From contig CP128836.1 in assembly GCA_030388825.1 (NCBI GenBank), positions 496,001 to 560,000 of the forward strand: a stretch of DNA of 64,000 nucleotides, in the 5' to 3' direction. The position numbers and the translations under genes were made by a program. The notes beneath the pieces were generated by a model that saw nothing but the letters and a program-made list of their open reading frames with translations, had not been told where the DNA came from and ran no database searches. Shown piece by piece: positions 17,608 through 25,753 of this stretch (positions within the stretch are counted from its first letter, which is position 1; every line of letters starts with the position of its first letter). This stretch comes from Rossellomorea sp. AcN35-11 (GTDB taxonomy: Bacteria > Bacillota > Bacilli > Bacillales > Bacillaceae_B).

Positions 17608-17709
17608 TTAATTAAATAACGCCGGCAACCCCTTCATAGGGACATCAAGGTAATTCAAAGCGGCCGCTACACCTAATACAATTGCTAATAACAAAAAAGA
17701 AAGGACCAT
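17608..17709 (-). CDS. possible 33-aa membrane peptide
   Basis: A short frame starting ATG (MVLSFLLLAIVLGVAAA) with one TM segment and ending LPALFN. No clear ribosome site is present, so it may be the remnant of a longer membrane protein. The rest of the 17484-17818 gap holds no other supportable gene. Confidence 0.25.
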   Translation of the reverse strand: MVLSFLLLAIVLGVAAALNYLDVPMKGLPALFN

Positions 17710-17818
17710 TTGGTATTATCCGATAACCCTTCTATCCATTTACACATTCAATCATCCTTTCAAGCGGGGCTTTTTTAATTACCTCCAACTCAATAATCTT
17801 TCCAATCAAATAGACGAA

Positions 17819-18397
17819 CTAGAACGACAAAAGATTGTTGTATCTTGCATCAATATACAAATGATTAACTTCTGAAGTTAATTGTTTATATCCAAAACTT
17901 TTATACCATGTGACCAATTGCTGTTGCTTCTTTTCATCTTTAAATGACAACAATTCATCATGGTCATCTAGAAAAATGGGTTTCGCCATTAAGGTAATTA
18001 TTTGCGAATTCATAACCTCACTCAAATAGAAATTCACTTGCTTGAATACAAAAGACCCTATCCCTTTGTTTCGATACTCTTCATCAATGAATATCCGATC
18101 AATTATTCCTACTCTGTAGAAGTCTTCTATGTCATCATTTTCAACTCCATCTAATAACTCAAAAACCAAATCACTCGTATCACTGGAACACCCATCAGCT
18201 GCCACAATCAATGAATCCCAATATTCATCAAATATATACAATTTAATTGTACCAATTTTGACTTCTTCCTCTGTTGATAAATTCAAGGATTTTATATCCG
18301 CCCGAACATCCACATTACCTTCACCATAAGAATGTTCCCAAGTGGATATTTTAACTATATTTCCATGGTCTAAAGACATTATTTCCTTAAGTAACAT
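17819..18397 (-). CDS. GNAT-family acetyltransferase-like protein, 192 aa
   Basis: Residues about 85-120 (IDRIFIDEEYRNKGIGSFVFKQV) carry the GNAT motif A, with R-N-K-G-I-G for acetyl-CoA pyrophosphate binding, and WYKSFGYKQLT near residue 170 matches motif B. It probably transfers an acyl group from acyl-CoA to an unknown acceptor. ATG at 18397 follows GAAGGGGG. The upstream in-frame ATG lies at a terminator. A second, longer protein with the same domain lies at 62918-63871. Function in this island is unknown. Confidence 0.65.
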   Translation of the reverse strand: MLLKEIMSLDHGNIVKISTWEHSYGEGNVDVRADIKSLNLSTEEEVKIGTIKLYIFDEYWDSLIVAADGCSSDTSDLVFELLDGVENDDIEDFYRVGIIDRIFIDEEYRNKGIGSFVFKQVNFYLSEVMNSQIITLMAKPIFLDDHDELLSFKDEKKQQQLVTWYKSFGYKQLTSEVNHLYIDARYNNLLSF

Positions 18398-18424
18398 CTT
18401 CTTGTCCCCCTTCTTATTTTTTAC

Positions 18425-18463
18425 GAAAAAAAGCACTAGCGAAATTAATCACCAGTGCTCCTG
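18425..18463 (-). terminator. terminator hairpin, repeated-family variant
   Basis: On the minus strand AGGAGCACTGGTGATTAA pairs with AGCTAGTGCTTTTTTT regions. The outer GAGCACTGG arm and the flanking GTGATAAAATAATGTAAC are shared with the family. Confidence 0.7.
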
Positions 18464-18501
18464 TTACATTATTTTATCACCTCAATTTCATCCAAATCCA
18501 T

Positions 18502-19290
18502 TTAACCTTTGAATTTGCACCTTGGAAAATTAGAACAACCTGTAAATGAACCGTACTTACCCTTTCTTTCGACTAAATTTCCACCACAGTGTGGACAGAC
18601 TTTATTAGCCACTTTTTGTTTTCGGTTGTATTTTCGCTCATTGAGTGACGCTACATGTTTCTGCGATACCTCTTCACCACTTTTAGCAGCGCCAATTATC
18701 GCCTGGTACATTTCGCTTACTTGTGTATCCGTAAACACTTTTTCGTTGTGCTTTCTAACAACGGTAGCTAACTGCCTCATATACACAACTTCTGCTGAAT
18801 CAAACGAATCATTGAATTTAAATGTAGCTTCATTTCCAAAAACAATAATTGAGTGGAAATACTTTTGTTTTTTAAGTAGATACGACAAAGCCCTTATATG
18901 ACCTTTGTTCTGAATAATCGGATTTAAAAACTTATCCTTCCTTTTATATATAGTTTGAGTCCATTGTTTAGCATTCTCATACCCAAAAATCCACCCCTTG
19001 TAATTCTTTGTTTCAATTACAAATATCCCATAAGGAGAAACAACAACATGATCAAGCTGAGTACTATTTCCATTTTTATTAGAAATAACAATATCATTTA
19101 TTACACGATACTCAGGACCCAAATTACTCAAGACACGCGCGACCATCCTTTCACCAGTTGCACCTTTCCGTTTAGCGCTTGATGAAAGTGATCCACTCAC
19201 TAGAACTACAATTCCGATTATAAGCAATAGTGGGAGTGCGAAAAACACCGCCATTGCCATCAAAGCACTTATAAATCCGAAAACTTCCAT
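18502..19290 (-). CDS. NERD-domain nuclease with topoisomerase-type zinc ribbon, 262 aa
   Basis: A membrane-anchored nuclease-related protein. TM segment at residues 7-33. The NERD domain covers about 43-160 with [11 protein letters not shown]80-H and V-I-E93-T-K95-N, which give the D-ExK constellation of PD-(D/E)xK-like nucleases. The C-terminal zinc ribbon of topoisomerase I type uses C232, C235, C252 and C258 (CPHCGG ... GCSNFPRC). The combination TM-NERD-zinc ribbon is common in Bacillota. It should bind or cut DNA near the membrane. The pathway is not known. ATG follows AGGAGG. Single-gene unit with the repeated hairpin variant downstream. Confidence 0.8.
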   Translation of the reverse strand: MEVFGFISALMAMAVFFALPLLLIIGIVVLVSGSLSSSAKRKGATGERMVARVLSNLGPEYRVINDIVISNKNGNSTQLDHVVVSPYGIFVIETKNYKGWIFGYENAKQWTQTIYKRKDKFLNPIIQNKGHIRALSYLLKKQKYFHSIIVFGNEATFKFNDSFDSAEVVYMRQLATVVRKHNEKVFTDTQVSEMYQAIIGAAKSGEEVSQKHVASLNERKYNRKQKVANKVCPHCGGNLVERKGKYGSFTGCSNFPRCKFKG

Positions 19291-19306
19291 CTTAATTTCC
19301 TCCTAA

Positions 19307-19350
19307 CAAAAAAGCACTGCACCCCTCTTTCAGGGATGCAGTGCTTCTGC
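19307..19350 (-). terminator. terminator hairpin, repeated-family variant
   Basis: On the minus strand AGAAGCACTGCATCCCTG pairs with AGGGGTGCAGTGCTTTTT. Same outer arm GCACTGC as the copy at 4363. It ends the 19399-19659 gene transcript. Confidence 0.75.
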
Positions 19351-19398
19351 AAATTGCGTTATTATAATACTCATCATCTATCCGCCTTGTCCTCCTGG

Positions 19399-19659
19399 TT
19401 ATCTAAATCCCTTATCTATACTTTTGATTGCCTTCTTCACTGTTTTAACAAGACTCGAATTTAGCTTAATGTCCTTTATCACTTCTTCTAATAGTATACG
19501 AAACTCCCCTAAATATTCACTTGATGTTGTGAAAGTGTTTCTTGTGAAATAACTAACATCTCGTGATATATCCGCCTCGTCTTGTAATAGCAGTTCTTCT
19601 GATAAAACCCCAGCAAACTTCTTCAAGTCCTCCATGCTTTTAAATTCCCATTTATTCAC
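19399..19659 (-). CDS. hypothetical protein, 86 aa
   Basis: A helical soluble protein (KWEFKSMEDLKKFAGVLSEE ...). GTG at 19659 overlaps the TGA stop of the upstream gene in a GTGA arrangement, with GGGGTGTG just upstream, so translation is probably coupled. The upstream in-frame ATG is less likely. Two-gene unit with 19656-19886, as is common for toxin-antitoxin or immunity pairs. No family recognised. Confidence 0.5.
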   Translation of the reverse strand: MNKWEFKSMEDLKKFAGVLSEELLLQDEADISRDVSYFTRNTFTTSSEYLGEFRILLEEVIKDIKLNSSLVKTVKKAIKSIDKGFR

Positions 19660-19886
19660 GGAACATACACACCCCATACGTTATTAGAAAATTCTCCGGC
19701 CGCAAAAACAATGTGTTTATCATCTCTAATGACTTTCCATACCGTGAAGGTAAATCCTTGCCCATAAATAGGATCAGTTACTTTAGCTTCTTTACCGGTA
19801 TCTATCCACTTTTCTTTGAAAATATCAATACCATTCAAAATGAAAGAATCATCTAAAGTACTACCCTTAAATTTATATTTTTTCAT
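19656..19886 (-). CDS. hypothetical protein, 76 aa
   Basis: A small beta-rich protein with many aromatic residues (GQGFTFTVWKVIRDD, NNVWGVYVP at the end). ATG at 19886 follows AGGGAGGG. The earlier frame overlaps a terminator. It is the first gene of a translationally coupled pair with 19399-19659. No family recognised. Confidence 0.55.
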   Translation of the reverse strand: MKKYKFKGSTLDDSFILNGIDIFKEKWIDTGKEAKVTDPIYGQGFTFTVWKVIRDDKHIVFAAGEFSNNVWGVYVP

Positions 19887-19907
19887 CATAACCCTCCCTT
19901 GAAAGTG

Positions 19908-19951
19908 AAAAAGGAGCACAGACAGAATCTATCTCCTGCCCAGTGCTCCTG
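19908..19951 (-). terminator. terminator hairpin, repeated family
   Basis: On the minus strand AGGAGCACTGGGCAGGAG pairs with TTCTGTCTGTGCTCCT and T-rich sequence follows. Very close in sequence to the copy at 4842-4888. Confidence 0.85.
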
Positions 19952-19964
19952 GTTAAATTTAATG

Positions 19965-20191
19965 TTATTCATCACTTGGCAGTGGCAATATAATCGGTTT
20001 TTGCTCCAATGCCCACTCAACTATTTCTTCTGCACTTAAATCTTCATCGCACCAGTAAATCTTGTCTGAAACCTCGTACTTCAATTCTTTTTTCAAGAAA
20101 ATTAACATTTCATTTTCTTCTTGTTCTGTTCCTTCTGCTTTTTGTAATCTTTCAATAATCTTTATATACCTTTTTTATTAACCTGACTCAC
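19965..20191 (-). pseudogene. colicin/pyocin-immunity-like protein, apparently frameshifted
   Basis: Two frames join into one sensible protein. A GTG start with GGAGG upstream gives MSQVNKK, then after a one-base shift in a six-adenine run (20171-20176 on the plus strand) the frame continues YIKIIERLQKAEG...EVSDKIYWCDEDLSAEEIVEWAL...PIIL. The VSDxIyw and SAEEIVxxAL motifs and the EG-T-E-x-E start of helix two are typical of the colicin/pyocin nuclease immunity family (PF01320-like), common in Bacillus toxin islands. Expected length ~76 aa against ~85 in the family. The frameshift may be real decay or a sequencing error in the homopolymer. Confidence 0.5.
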
Positions 20192-20257
20192 GAAATAACG
20201 TCCTCCTCTTTATATTATGAATAACAGTTAGCGTCTTGATAATTAAACTCCTCAACC

Positions 20258-20383
20258 TTATAAAAGCGAACCCATCCCAATCACGAACAGTAAGAGAGAA
20301 ATCATGAATAACCTCCCGCCTATCCCTAGAAATATAGATACAACATTCTCTAAAAACCCAAACAGGAAACGCTTTTTAATCAC
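20258..20383 (-). CDS. small membrane protein, 41 aa
   Basis: GTG at 20383 follows AAAGGAAGAG. The chain is basic at the start (IKKRF) and has one long hydrophobic stretch ending in LLLFVIGMGSLL. Longer readings of the same frame lack a ribosome site. The opposite-strand frame overlaps but has no start signal. Function unknown. Confidence 0.45.
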   Translation of the reverse strand: MIKKRFLFGFLENVVSIFLGIGGRLFMISLLLFVIGMGSLL

Positions 20384-20524
20384 GTTTTTCCTTCTCTTCC
20401 TTTCTACATTCAGTCTATATAAACTTAGCGACACCCAGCTATTCCAAGCAATATCAAAGCAACACTTTCTACAGTTCTCATACCTTGCTCCTCCGATTTC
20501 ACCATCTTTCATAATAAAAATTAA

Positions 20525-20866
20525 TTATTCATTTTGATTTTCAATTAATTCTAAAAATATATCTTGAAGTCCTCCTTCTGCACCCTCATTCAACAGAACT
20601 TTAAAATCTAATACCTCTCCCTCTAAAGTTGAGCTGCCGTCAATAAGACCTAACACATTAGAAATTGTGTCGATCATGGTTTGTTCAACTATCCTTAACA
20701 TAACTTCTTTATCAACAGGATTCAGATTATCAAAGAGCGTTATTGCCGACTTCCAGTGTTCGTCCGTACTTGAGTTTACTTTAGTTGATTCATATGTGTG
20801 CTTGTATAAAACTAGATTTTCCTTCACTATTGATTGGTATATGGCTTCCACTAATTTTTCTCTCAC
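20525..20866 (-). CDS. hypothetical protein, 113 aa
   Basis: A soluble acidic protein. The C-terminal half reads DGSSTLEGEVLDFKVLLN then GGLQDIFLELIE, a pattern of small proteins encoded in Bacillus toxin-immunity islands, though I cannot name a family. GTG start follows GAGGGTGAGGGT. It lies between two small membrane protein genes. Confidence 0.5.
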   Translation of the reverse strand: MREKLVEAIYQSIVKENLVLYKHTYESTKVNSSTDEHWKSAITLFDNLNPVDKEVMLRIVEQTMIDTISNVLGLIDGSSTLEGEVLDFKVLLNEGAEGGLQDIFLELIENQNE

Positions 20867-20899
20867 ACCCTCACCCTCTCTCTTTTCTACAAAGATCCA

Positions 20900-21133
20900 T
20901 TACCAAACGAAATAATCTAACAGTGTTATCACCAGTGGGAATAAAAGAATGAAGAGAACCATCTTTTTTTCACGTTTCTTTATTTGCTCTGGTGAAAGAG
21001 GAACAGGAACATCGTACCCCTTTCTAACAACTTCTGAATTACTCGGTTCCGCAAACTTACTTAACTTACTATCTAAGAACACCCAAAACAATACTCCTAC
21101 CAATGCGAACAGATACCTGATTACAAACTCCAT
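20900..21133 (-). CDS. small membrane protein, 77 aa
   Basis: TM segments at residues about 5-21 and 58-75 flank a charged loop that contains VPLSPEQIKKREKK. ATG follows GAGGTGAAATT. A repeated-family terminator lies just upstream at 21149-21188, so this is the first gene of its unit. Unrecognised. Confidence 0.55.
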   Translation of the reverse strand: MEFVIRYLFALVGVLFWVFLDSKLSKFAEPSNSEVVRKGYDVPVPLSPEQIKKREKKMVLFILLFPLVITLLDYFVW

Positions 21134-21148
21134 AATTTCACCTCACGA

Positions 21149-21188
21149 CAAAAAAGAGCACAAGCAGCTTTAGCCGCCAGTACTCCTG
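21149..21188 (-). terminator. terminator hairpin, repeated family
   Basis: On the minus strand AGGAGTACTGGCGGCTAA pairs with AGCTGCTTGTGCTCTTTT. Flank GATAACC shared with other copies. It ends the 21305-22219 transcript or protects the next gene. Confidence 0.8.
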
Positions 21189-21304
21189 GTTATCTTTAGT
21201 TTATCACTTTATTCAGTTAATTTCTTAGATACTGCGCATTATGAATGTAATGCGCTGTGTCTGTGTAATTGAACTTTATAATTGTTGAACATTGAATAGT
21301 ATGA

Positions 21305-22219
21305 TTATATATATCGTCCTTGAGCAATATCCCCACTAACTGAATTTGATAAGAAACCGGAATAAAATTCAGATAGTACTTTTATATCTTCTTTATTGCG
21401 GCCATCATTAATCATTCCAATTAATATTGGCACAACTTCCGATTTGAAGTATGTTCTATCGATTTTATCTTTAAGCACTTTTTGATGCCTCAGCTTATAT
21501 CTATTATTTAATTCCTTCCAAATATCCTCCGCTAAGCACTTATCCTTTTCCGTTTTCCTCTTTTTTAGTTCAGATTGTTTCTTTGCTTGTAACTCTTCCT
21601 CCCTTATCTTTTCCTTAACTATTTCGGTGCTTCTTTTTACAAGATAACTCAGATTCATCTTACCTACTTCTACTGATAATTCTGTAGGCAAGTCAAACAC
21701 AATAAAATCACCTATAATATCAGTCATCAATATTAGTTGAGTGATTTCTTTTGCCGTATGAATCTCCTCACCTTCCTCCTTAACCCCCTCTATAAAATCA
21801 TTAAAACGGTCTGGGTGCTCCCGCCTCAATTCAATAACTGCCGATATCAATTGATCAACTACCCACTCGTCAGTTAATTCATCCAATTCATCAGTGTAAT
21901 ATTTATGAAGCAATCCACACCCACTCACAAAACTAGCTTCAGAAATTCCGTTGTATTCATTTTCTGTGAAAGATTCAAGCGAGGTATAATCTTTCAATTG
22001 AAACGGCTCATTTGTATCTATAAGTTCACCACTATAGTCCCATGGAGGATCGAAGTCATGAGTGACCTCTTTTCTCGTTTCGCTCAAAAACACTCTGGCT
22101 ATCCATTCTGAAACTTGCTGGATGTATTTGTACTTATTTTGCCGAGAGATTTCTTTGGTTTTATCAATCAACAACTCACAAAAATATTCTTCGTGCTCCA
22201 CAATTTTCAAACCCTTCAT
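21305..22219 (-). CDS. hypothetical protein, 304 aa
   Basis: A soluble, acidic protein with a charged coiled-coil-like stretch at about residues 195-225 (KEKIREEELQAKKQSELKKR). The N-terminal half contains HDFDPPWDYSGEL, and the middle a long helical part. No catalytic motif is recognised. The ribosome site is weak at the first ATG. GTG at codon 8 has AAGGG at usable distance, so the start is uncertain. Largest of the unknown genes at the upstream end of the toxin island. Confidence 0.5.
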   Translation of the reverse strand: MKGLKIVEHEEYFCELLIDKTKEISRQNKYKYIQQVSEWIARVFLSETRKEVTHDFDPPWDYSGELIDTNEPFQLKDYTSLESFTENEYNGISEASFVSGCGLLHKYYTDELDELTDEWVVDQLISAVIELRREHPDRFNDFIEGVKEEGEEIHTAKEITQLILMTDIIGDFIVFDLPTELSVEVGKMNLSYLVKRSTEIVKEKIREEELQAKKQSELKKRKTEKDKCLAEDIWKELNNRYKLRHQKVLKDKIDRTYFKSEVVPILIGMINDGRNKEDIKVLSEFYSGFLSNSVSGDIAQGRYI

Positions 22220-22292
22220 TTATATTTTGAATTATTTTACCAATAACTAACAATAAACACAAAGTCTCACTGTTACAAAGGAATCACTCAAC

Positions 22293-22324
22293 GAAAAAAG
22301 CCCTCAGATAACTGAGTGGCTTTC
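22293..22324 (-). terminator. terminator of the XRE operon
   Basis: On the minus strand AAAGCCACTCAG pairs with CTGAGGGCTTTTTT around a four-base loop. It lies 185 bases after the stop of the 22509-23660 gene. Confidence 0.7.
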
Positions 22325-22508
22325 TGTCCTGTGACATGTTGCATTGTCATCAATAATCATGTTCTGGTCAATAAATTGAGCAGGTAATGACCTTTGGTAA
22401 TATGATGCTATTTGTTTTCAGGACAGATGCTACAATCCCTCGAAATTGAATTGTTGGCTAATAAATGTAGTAAAGTTTATTGTATCTTGCTTTTGAGATA
22501 AATATCTT

Positions 22509-23660
22509 TTACACTTCATACTCCAAATATTTTTCCTCTAATCCCTCCTCTAAATATTTACATAACCCCACTGCCATTAAACTAGGGTTCTCGAATATAA
22601 ATTTGTTTTCTGGCTTTTTAAAGTGATCCGCTATTTCCACGAACCACCCTTCCGTTGCAATAAGTACTTCCTCAAGAACATCATCATACTCTACCAACCC
22701 GCTAAACTTATGATTTTGTGCTCCTAATCCATCTACATAGATACAGCCAAAGGCGTGACCAAACCCGAAAACGTATCTAAAATCCTTTTCAGAATTCAGC
22801 CTCTCTTTTTCTTCCAAAAAGACACAAAACACAGACATAATCGAATCAAGAACAGAGAATGCAGTACAGCTTTTCTTTCGGGCTTCCTCATTGATTACGA
22901 TTCCGTTTCCCAACCACAATTCTTCCAGTATGTATCCACTAAGTTCTTTTAAGCAATTAGGGTTAAATGGACAATCTTCGTATTTCTCAAACCTTCCTGA
23001 CAAATAGGTGAAATGAAAAATATTTTTAATAACCGGCGCAGTAATGGCTATTTTTTTTACCTGTTCTGATACACTTATTCCAGATTTATTTAAAGTAGGA
23101 TTTGCTATGAATAGCATCTTTGTTACAGCCATCGAAAGAACATCCATCGTGAAAGGATTGTCTTCCACTTCTTGTCCATACTCAGCCCAATCCCTTAAGA
23201 TCCCGCTAGACATCAATGCCAATGTATCTATCGCTTTATTTATAGGAACCTCCACTTCCATATTGACACTTAATTCACGATTTAACACATTTGAAAAACC
23301 ATCAACAATATCAGCTATATTTTCAAAGTCATCTAGCAATTTATCAGTCAGTACACTATTCACCATATTTAACTTTAGTGTACTTCCTTTTGATAAGGGC
23401 ATTAACTCTTTCACCACAACATACACCTTAACCTCATTCATTTCTAACGAACATTTAACCTCTAAAACATCTTCTAATCCGTTTTCAAATTCTTTAGCAA
23501 CTTCCAATATTGCATCTTCATAAGGACCCATCAATTCTTTATATTGCTCTTCGACTTCACAAATTAATCCTTCTCTACTCTTTTTCACTTTTAACAATGT
23601 TTCACTTTCGCCCTCTTTTAAATTATAAAGACAGCTGTAATATTCTGGTGTTTTTTTCAC
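22509..23660 (-). CDS. unknown acidic protein paired with an XRE regulator, 383 aa
   Basis: A large soluble, mostly helical and acidic protein with no membrane segment. It contains a cysteine pair in CPFNPNC and a C-terminal part ending KYLEEGLEEKYLEYEV. GTG at 23660 sits eight bases after AAGGAG and two bases after the stop of the XRE gene, so the two are translationally coupled. The constant link to a repressor-type gene suggests that its level or activity is controlled by that protein, but no function can be assigned. Confidence 0.55.
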   Translation of the reverse strand: MKKTPEYYSCLYNLKEGESETLLKVKKSREGLICEVEEQYKELMGPYEDAILEVAKEFENGLEDVLEVKCSLEMNEVKVYVVVKELMPLSKGSTLKLNMVNSVLTDKLLDDFENIADIVDGFSNVLNRELSVNMEVEVPINKAIDTLALMSSGILRDWAEYGQEVEDNPFTMDVLSMAVTKMLFIANPTLNKSGISVSEQVKKIAITAPVIKNIFHFTYLSGRFEKYEDCPFNPNCLKELSGYILEELWLGNGIVINEEARKKSCTAFSVLDSIMSVFCVFLEEKERLNSEKDFRYVFGFGHAFGCIYVDGLGAQNHKFSGLVEYDDVLEEVLIATEGWFVEIADHFKKPENKFIFENPSLMAVGLCKYLEEGLEEKYLEYEV

Positions 23661-23662
23661 TT

Positions 23663-24106
23663 CTACCACTCCTTTTTATATTTACTCGACTTTCTGAACT
23701 GATCAACAAGCAATAGCACCTTATTTAAATGAATCACTAATTCTGAATCCTCGATCCTTCGGGCCTCTTCCACAATTTTTAGCAATTGTTCTAAACTGTA
23801 CTTCTCTTTATTTTCAATAACACGACCATTCACTGTAACGGTTCGATTCTTTATCACTTCTTCAAGATTTACCTGGCCACCATCTCTTATGACCGGCTCA
23901 GAACTACATACATCTTCCAATGGAAATCCTAGTACATTTGAATATTTCATCAAAACCTCAAAAGAAGGTTTTGATGAGTTGTTTTCTAATCTACTTATGT
24001 AACCCTTACTTACTTCTAATTGCCCAGATAGTACTTCAATCGTCATATCTGCAGACATTCTTTTTCCCTTTAAGTAACAACCTAAATCCTTAATCGTTAT
24101 AAGCAC
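23663..24106 (-). CDS. XRE-family helix-turn-helix regulator, 147 aa
   Basis: Residues ~20-75 form a Cro/CI-type HTH: MTIEVLSGQLEVSKGYISRLE then PSFEVLMKYSNVLGFPLEDV. The second part is a helical domain (LEQLLKIVEEARRIEDSELV) likely used for dimerisation. It resembles SinR/SlrR-type or phage repressors. GTG at 24106 has GGAGG eight bases upstream. It is the first gene of a two-gene operon with the 383-aa protein and likely controls its own promoter between 24107 and 24219. Confidence 0.75.
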   Translation of the reverse strand: MLITIKDLGCYLKGKRMSADMTIEVLSGQLEVSKGYISRLENNSSKPSFEVLMKYSNVLGFPLEDVCSSEPVIRDGGQVNLEEVIKNRTVTVNGRVIENKEKYSLEQLLKIVEEARRIEDSELVIHLNKVLLLVDQFRKSSKYKKEW

Positions 24107-24218
24107 CAATCACACCTCCAGTGTTAATTATTATATTCATTGTTTACTTTTTTAAACACACGAGGTTTATTTTTGTAAACTCTTTAATGCAACTCTTCTC
24201 CACAAAAGGGCGGCCAAA

Positions 24219-24263
24219 CAAAAATCGCCCTATCCCTTTAGCTCCAAAGGTTGAAGGCGATTT
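24219..24263 (-). terminator. terminator of the 24427-24768 gene
   Basis: AAATCGCC and GGCGATTT arms on the plus strand, with an inner CCTTTAGC/CCAAAGG pair. On the minus strand the stem ends in ATTTTTGTTTG. The remainder of the 24107-24426 gap holds the likely XRE operon promoter and nothing else seen. Confidence 0.65.
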
Positions 24264-24426
24264 AAATAGTGAGTTTCGTTAATTTGTATTTTATGTATAG
24301 ATGTAAAATGACAAACAGAAAGGGAAGACCACCAATTCGGTCTCCCTTCTCTCGATAATCTATATATTTTTGATTAAGCTTGTTCCCGTAAACATTCTGA
24401 ACAATCTCGGCAACACCTTATTTGTT

Positions 24427-24768
24427 TTACTTCATCCCAGTCATAAAATTAATTAGATCACTTCCTAATATCTGCTTTCTCACACCGCTATCTTTAACTA
24501 CCGTTGCTAACATTCCAGTCCTACACCATCTACGTACCGTTTCCTTATGTACATTCAGAACCTCGGATACATACCCTGTGTCATAAAATTTTTCTGGGTC
24601 TATCAAATCTACATTTGCAGCCACCGATTGACTGTGAACCTTCTTAATTTTCATACTTGTTACTTCTTTTTTTAGATCTTCTAATTCTTCCCTTAACAGG
24701 CGTATTTCCTTCTGCTGCCCTTGCATAAAATTTGAAAATTCTTTAAAGATATTTTCATTTACACTCAT
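24427..24768 (-). CDS. excisionase-like HTH protein with N-terminal coiled coil, 113 aa
   Basis: Residues 1-45 form an amphipathic coiled coil (QQKEIRLLREELEDLKKEV). Residues ~60-105 carry a MerR/excisionase-type winged HTH: YDTGYVSEVLNVHKETVRRW then GMLATVVKDSGVRK. Such proteins bind DNA as recombination directionality factors or regulators. ATG follows GGGAGG at 11 bases. A single-gene unit with its own terminator. Phage-like neighbours (XRE upstream regulator, HNH nuclease) fit a prophage remnant. Confidence 0.7.
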   Translation of the reverse strand: MSVNENIFKEFSNFMQGQQKEIRLLREELEDLKKEVTSMKIKKVHSQSVAANVDLIDPEKFYDTGYVSEVLNVHKETVRRWCRTGMLATVVKDSGVRKQILGSDLINFMTGMK

Positions 24769-25030
24769 TAAAGTTATATCCTCCCACCAGACAATGTTTT
24801 CTATCTTTATCGTTATGTTAAATCATAAATAGCGCTCAGGATATTACTAGTTAAAAAACATATTATTCACTATTAATTTTCTCATTCTTAGGTTGAAATT
24901 CAGGAGCGGATACATACCAAGATTTATATTCATCTTTTTGTAACCGCGACTACCATTGTTCAAGTCGGTTTATGATGATTTATACTCTAAAAAAACTCCC
25001 GACCCTCATAGAGCGCCAGGAGCAATTTGT

Positions 25031-25456
25031 TTAATAACCCTTATACAAATCGAAGTTTCTATAGCCTTCGATCCACTCTAAATCTTCGTTTAATTCATAT
25101 AATAAGGATTGAACTTCTTCTGCATCATCTTCATCCAATTGCTCTTTTTTCTTCTCAAGACGAGCAATTTCATTTGTGGTGTGTTTCTCAAAAATATCTA
25201 GATTGCCTTGGATTTCAGGAACGGCATCCTCATTAATATGACAGTAGTTACCATCTTCAATACACAAATTCATAATGTAGAATGCCTGGATAAGCATGTC
25301 GTAATCTTTATCTTTAGATTGACTTTCTTCCTTTAGTTTCTTGAAGTGATCCATGAGAAAATTTGTATATCTCAGAATGAATCCATTTTCTTCTTCTGCA
25401 ATTCCGACTACCACCGGATTTAATACTGTTTTAACTTGAGAACGTTCAATTAGCAT
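25031..25456 (-). CDS. hypothetical protein, 141 aa
   Basis: A soluble, very acidic protein with a coiled-coil-like stretch IARLEKKKEQLDEDDAEEVQ and the end LEWIEGYRNFDLYKGY. ATG at 25456 has GGAG eight bases upstream. A longer frame has no ribosome site. Unrecognised. Confidence 0.55.
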   Translation of the reverse strand: MLIERSQVKTVLNPVVVGIAEEENGFILRYTNFLMDHFKKLKEESQSKDKDYDMLIQAFYIMNLCIEDGNYCHINEDAVPEIQGNLDIFEKHTTNEIARLEKKKEQLDEDDAEEVQSLLYELNEDLEWIEGYRNFDLYKGY

Positions 25457-25545
25457 GTGATAAGCTCCTTTATGATAAAATGACATGTTTAATGTAACTC
25501 TTTATAATATAAGTGGCTATCACAGGCGAAAAAATCGGATGGATT

Positions 25546-25728
25546 TTAACGAATTTCTATTACTGGAGTTTGTATTGATTTGTTTCCCTTTTTAACTTTG
25601 TGTAACTTAAATACCATATCAGAGGTACGTTCAAAATAGCCTCTTTTTTTATGCCAACTCATTCCGCATTTACAATGTTGCAACCCTATAAATTGTTGCT
25701 TCATCTTCTTACCGCATATACATTTCAT
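25546..25728 (-). CDS. small zinc-ribbon-like protein, 60 aa
   Basis: Two C-x-C pairs, CICGKKM and HCKCGMSWHKK, could hold one zinc ion. The rest is basic. ATG at 25728 follows GGGGTGAGAAC. It lies 26 bases after the large HTH/TPR-like gene on the same strand and is likely co-transcribed with it. Function unknown; possibly nucleic-acid binding. Confidence 0.5.
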   Translation of the reverse strand: MKCICGKKMKQQFIGLQHCKCGMSWHKKRGYFERTSDMVFKLHKVKKGNKSIQTPVIEIR

Positions 25729-25753
25729 GTTCTCACCCCACACATCTCTATTG

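Noticed and set aside
20304-20537. Plus-strand frame of 77 aa with a hydrophobic stretch
   Set aside because: It overlaps a minus-strand small membrane gene with a good ribosome site (20258-20383) and has no start signal of its own. Treated as a shadow.
4842-21188. Transposable element ends
   Set aside because: The repeated hairpins end in T-tracts on the coding strand and no target-site duplications or transposase genes are next to them.
23044-23523. Plus-strand frame of 159 aa
   Set aside because: Antisense to the 383-aa gene, serine-rich and without a start signal. Shadow.
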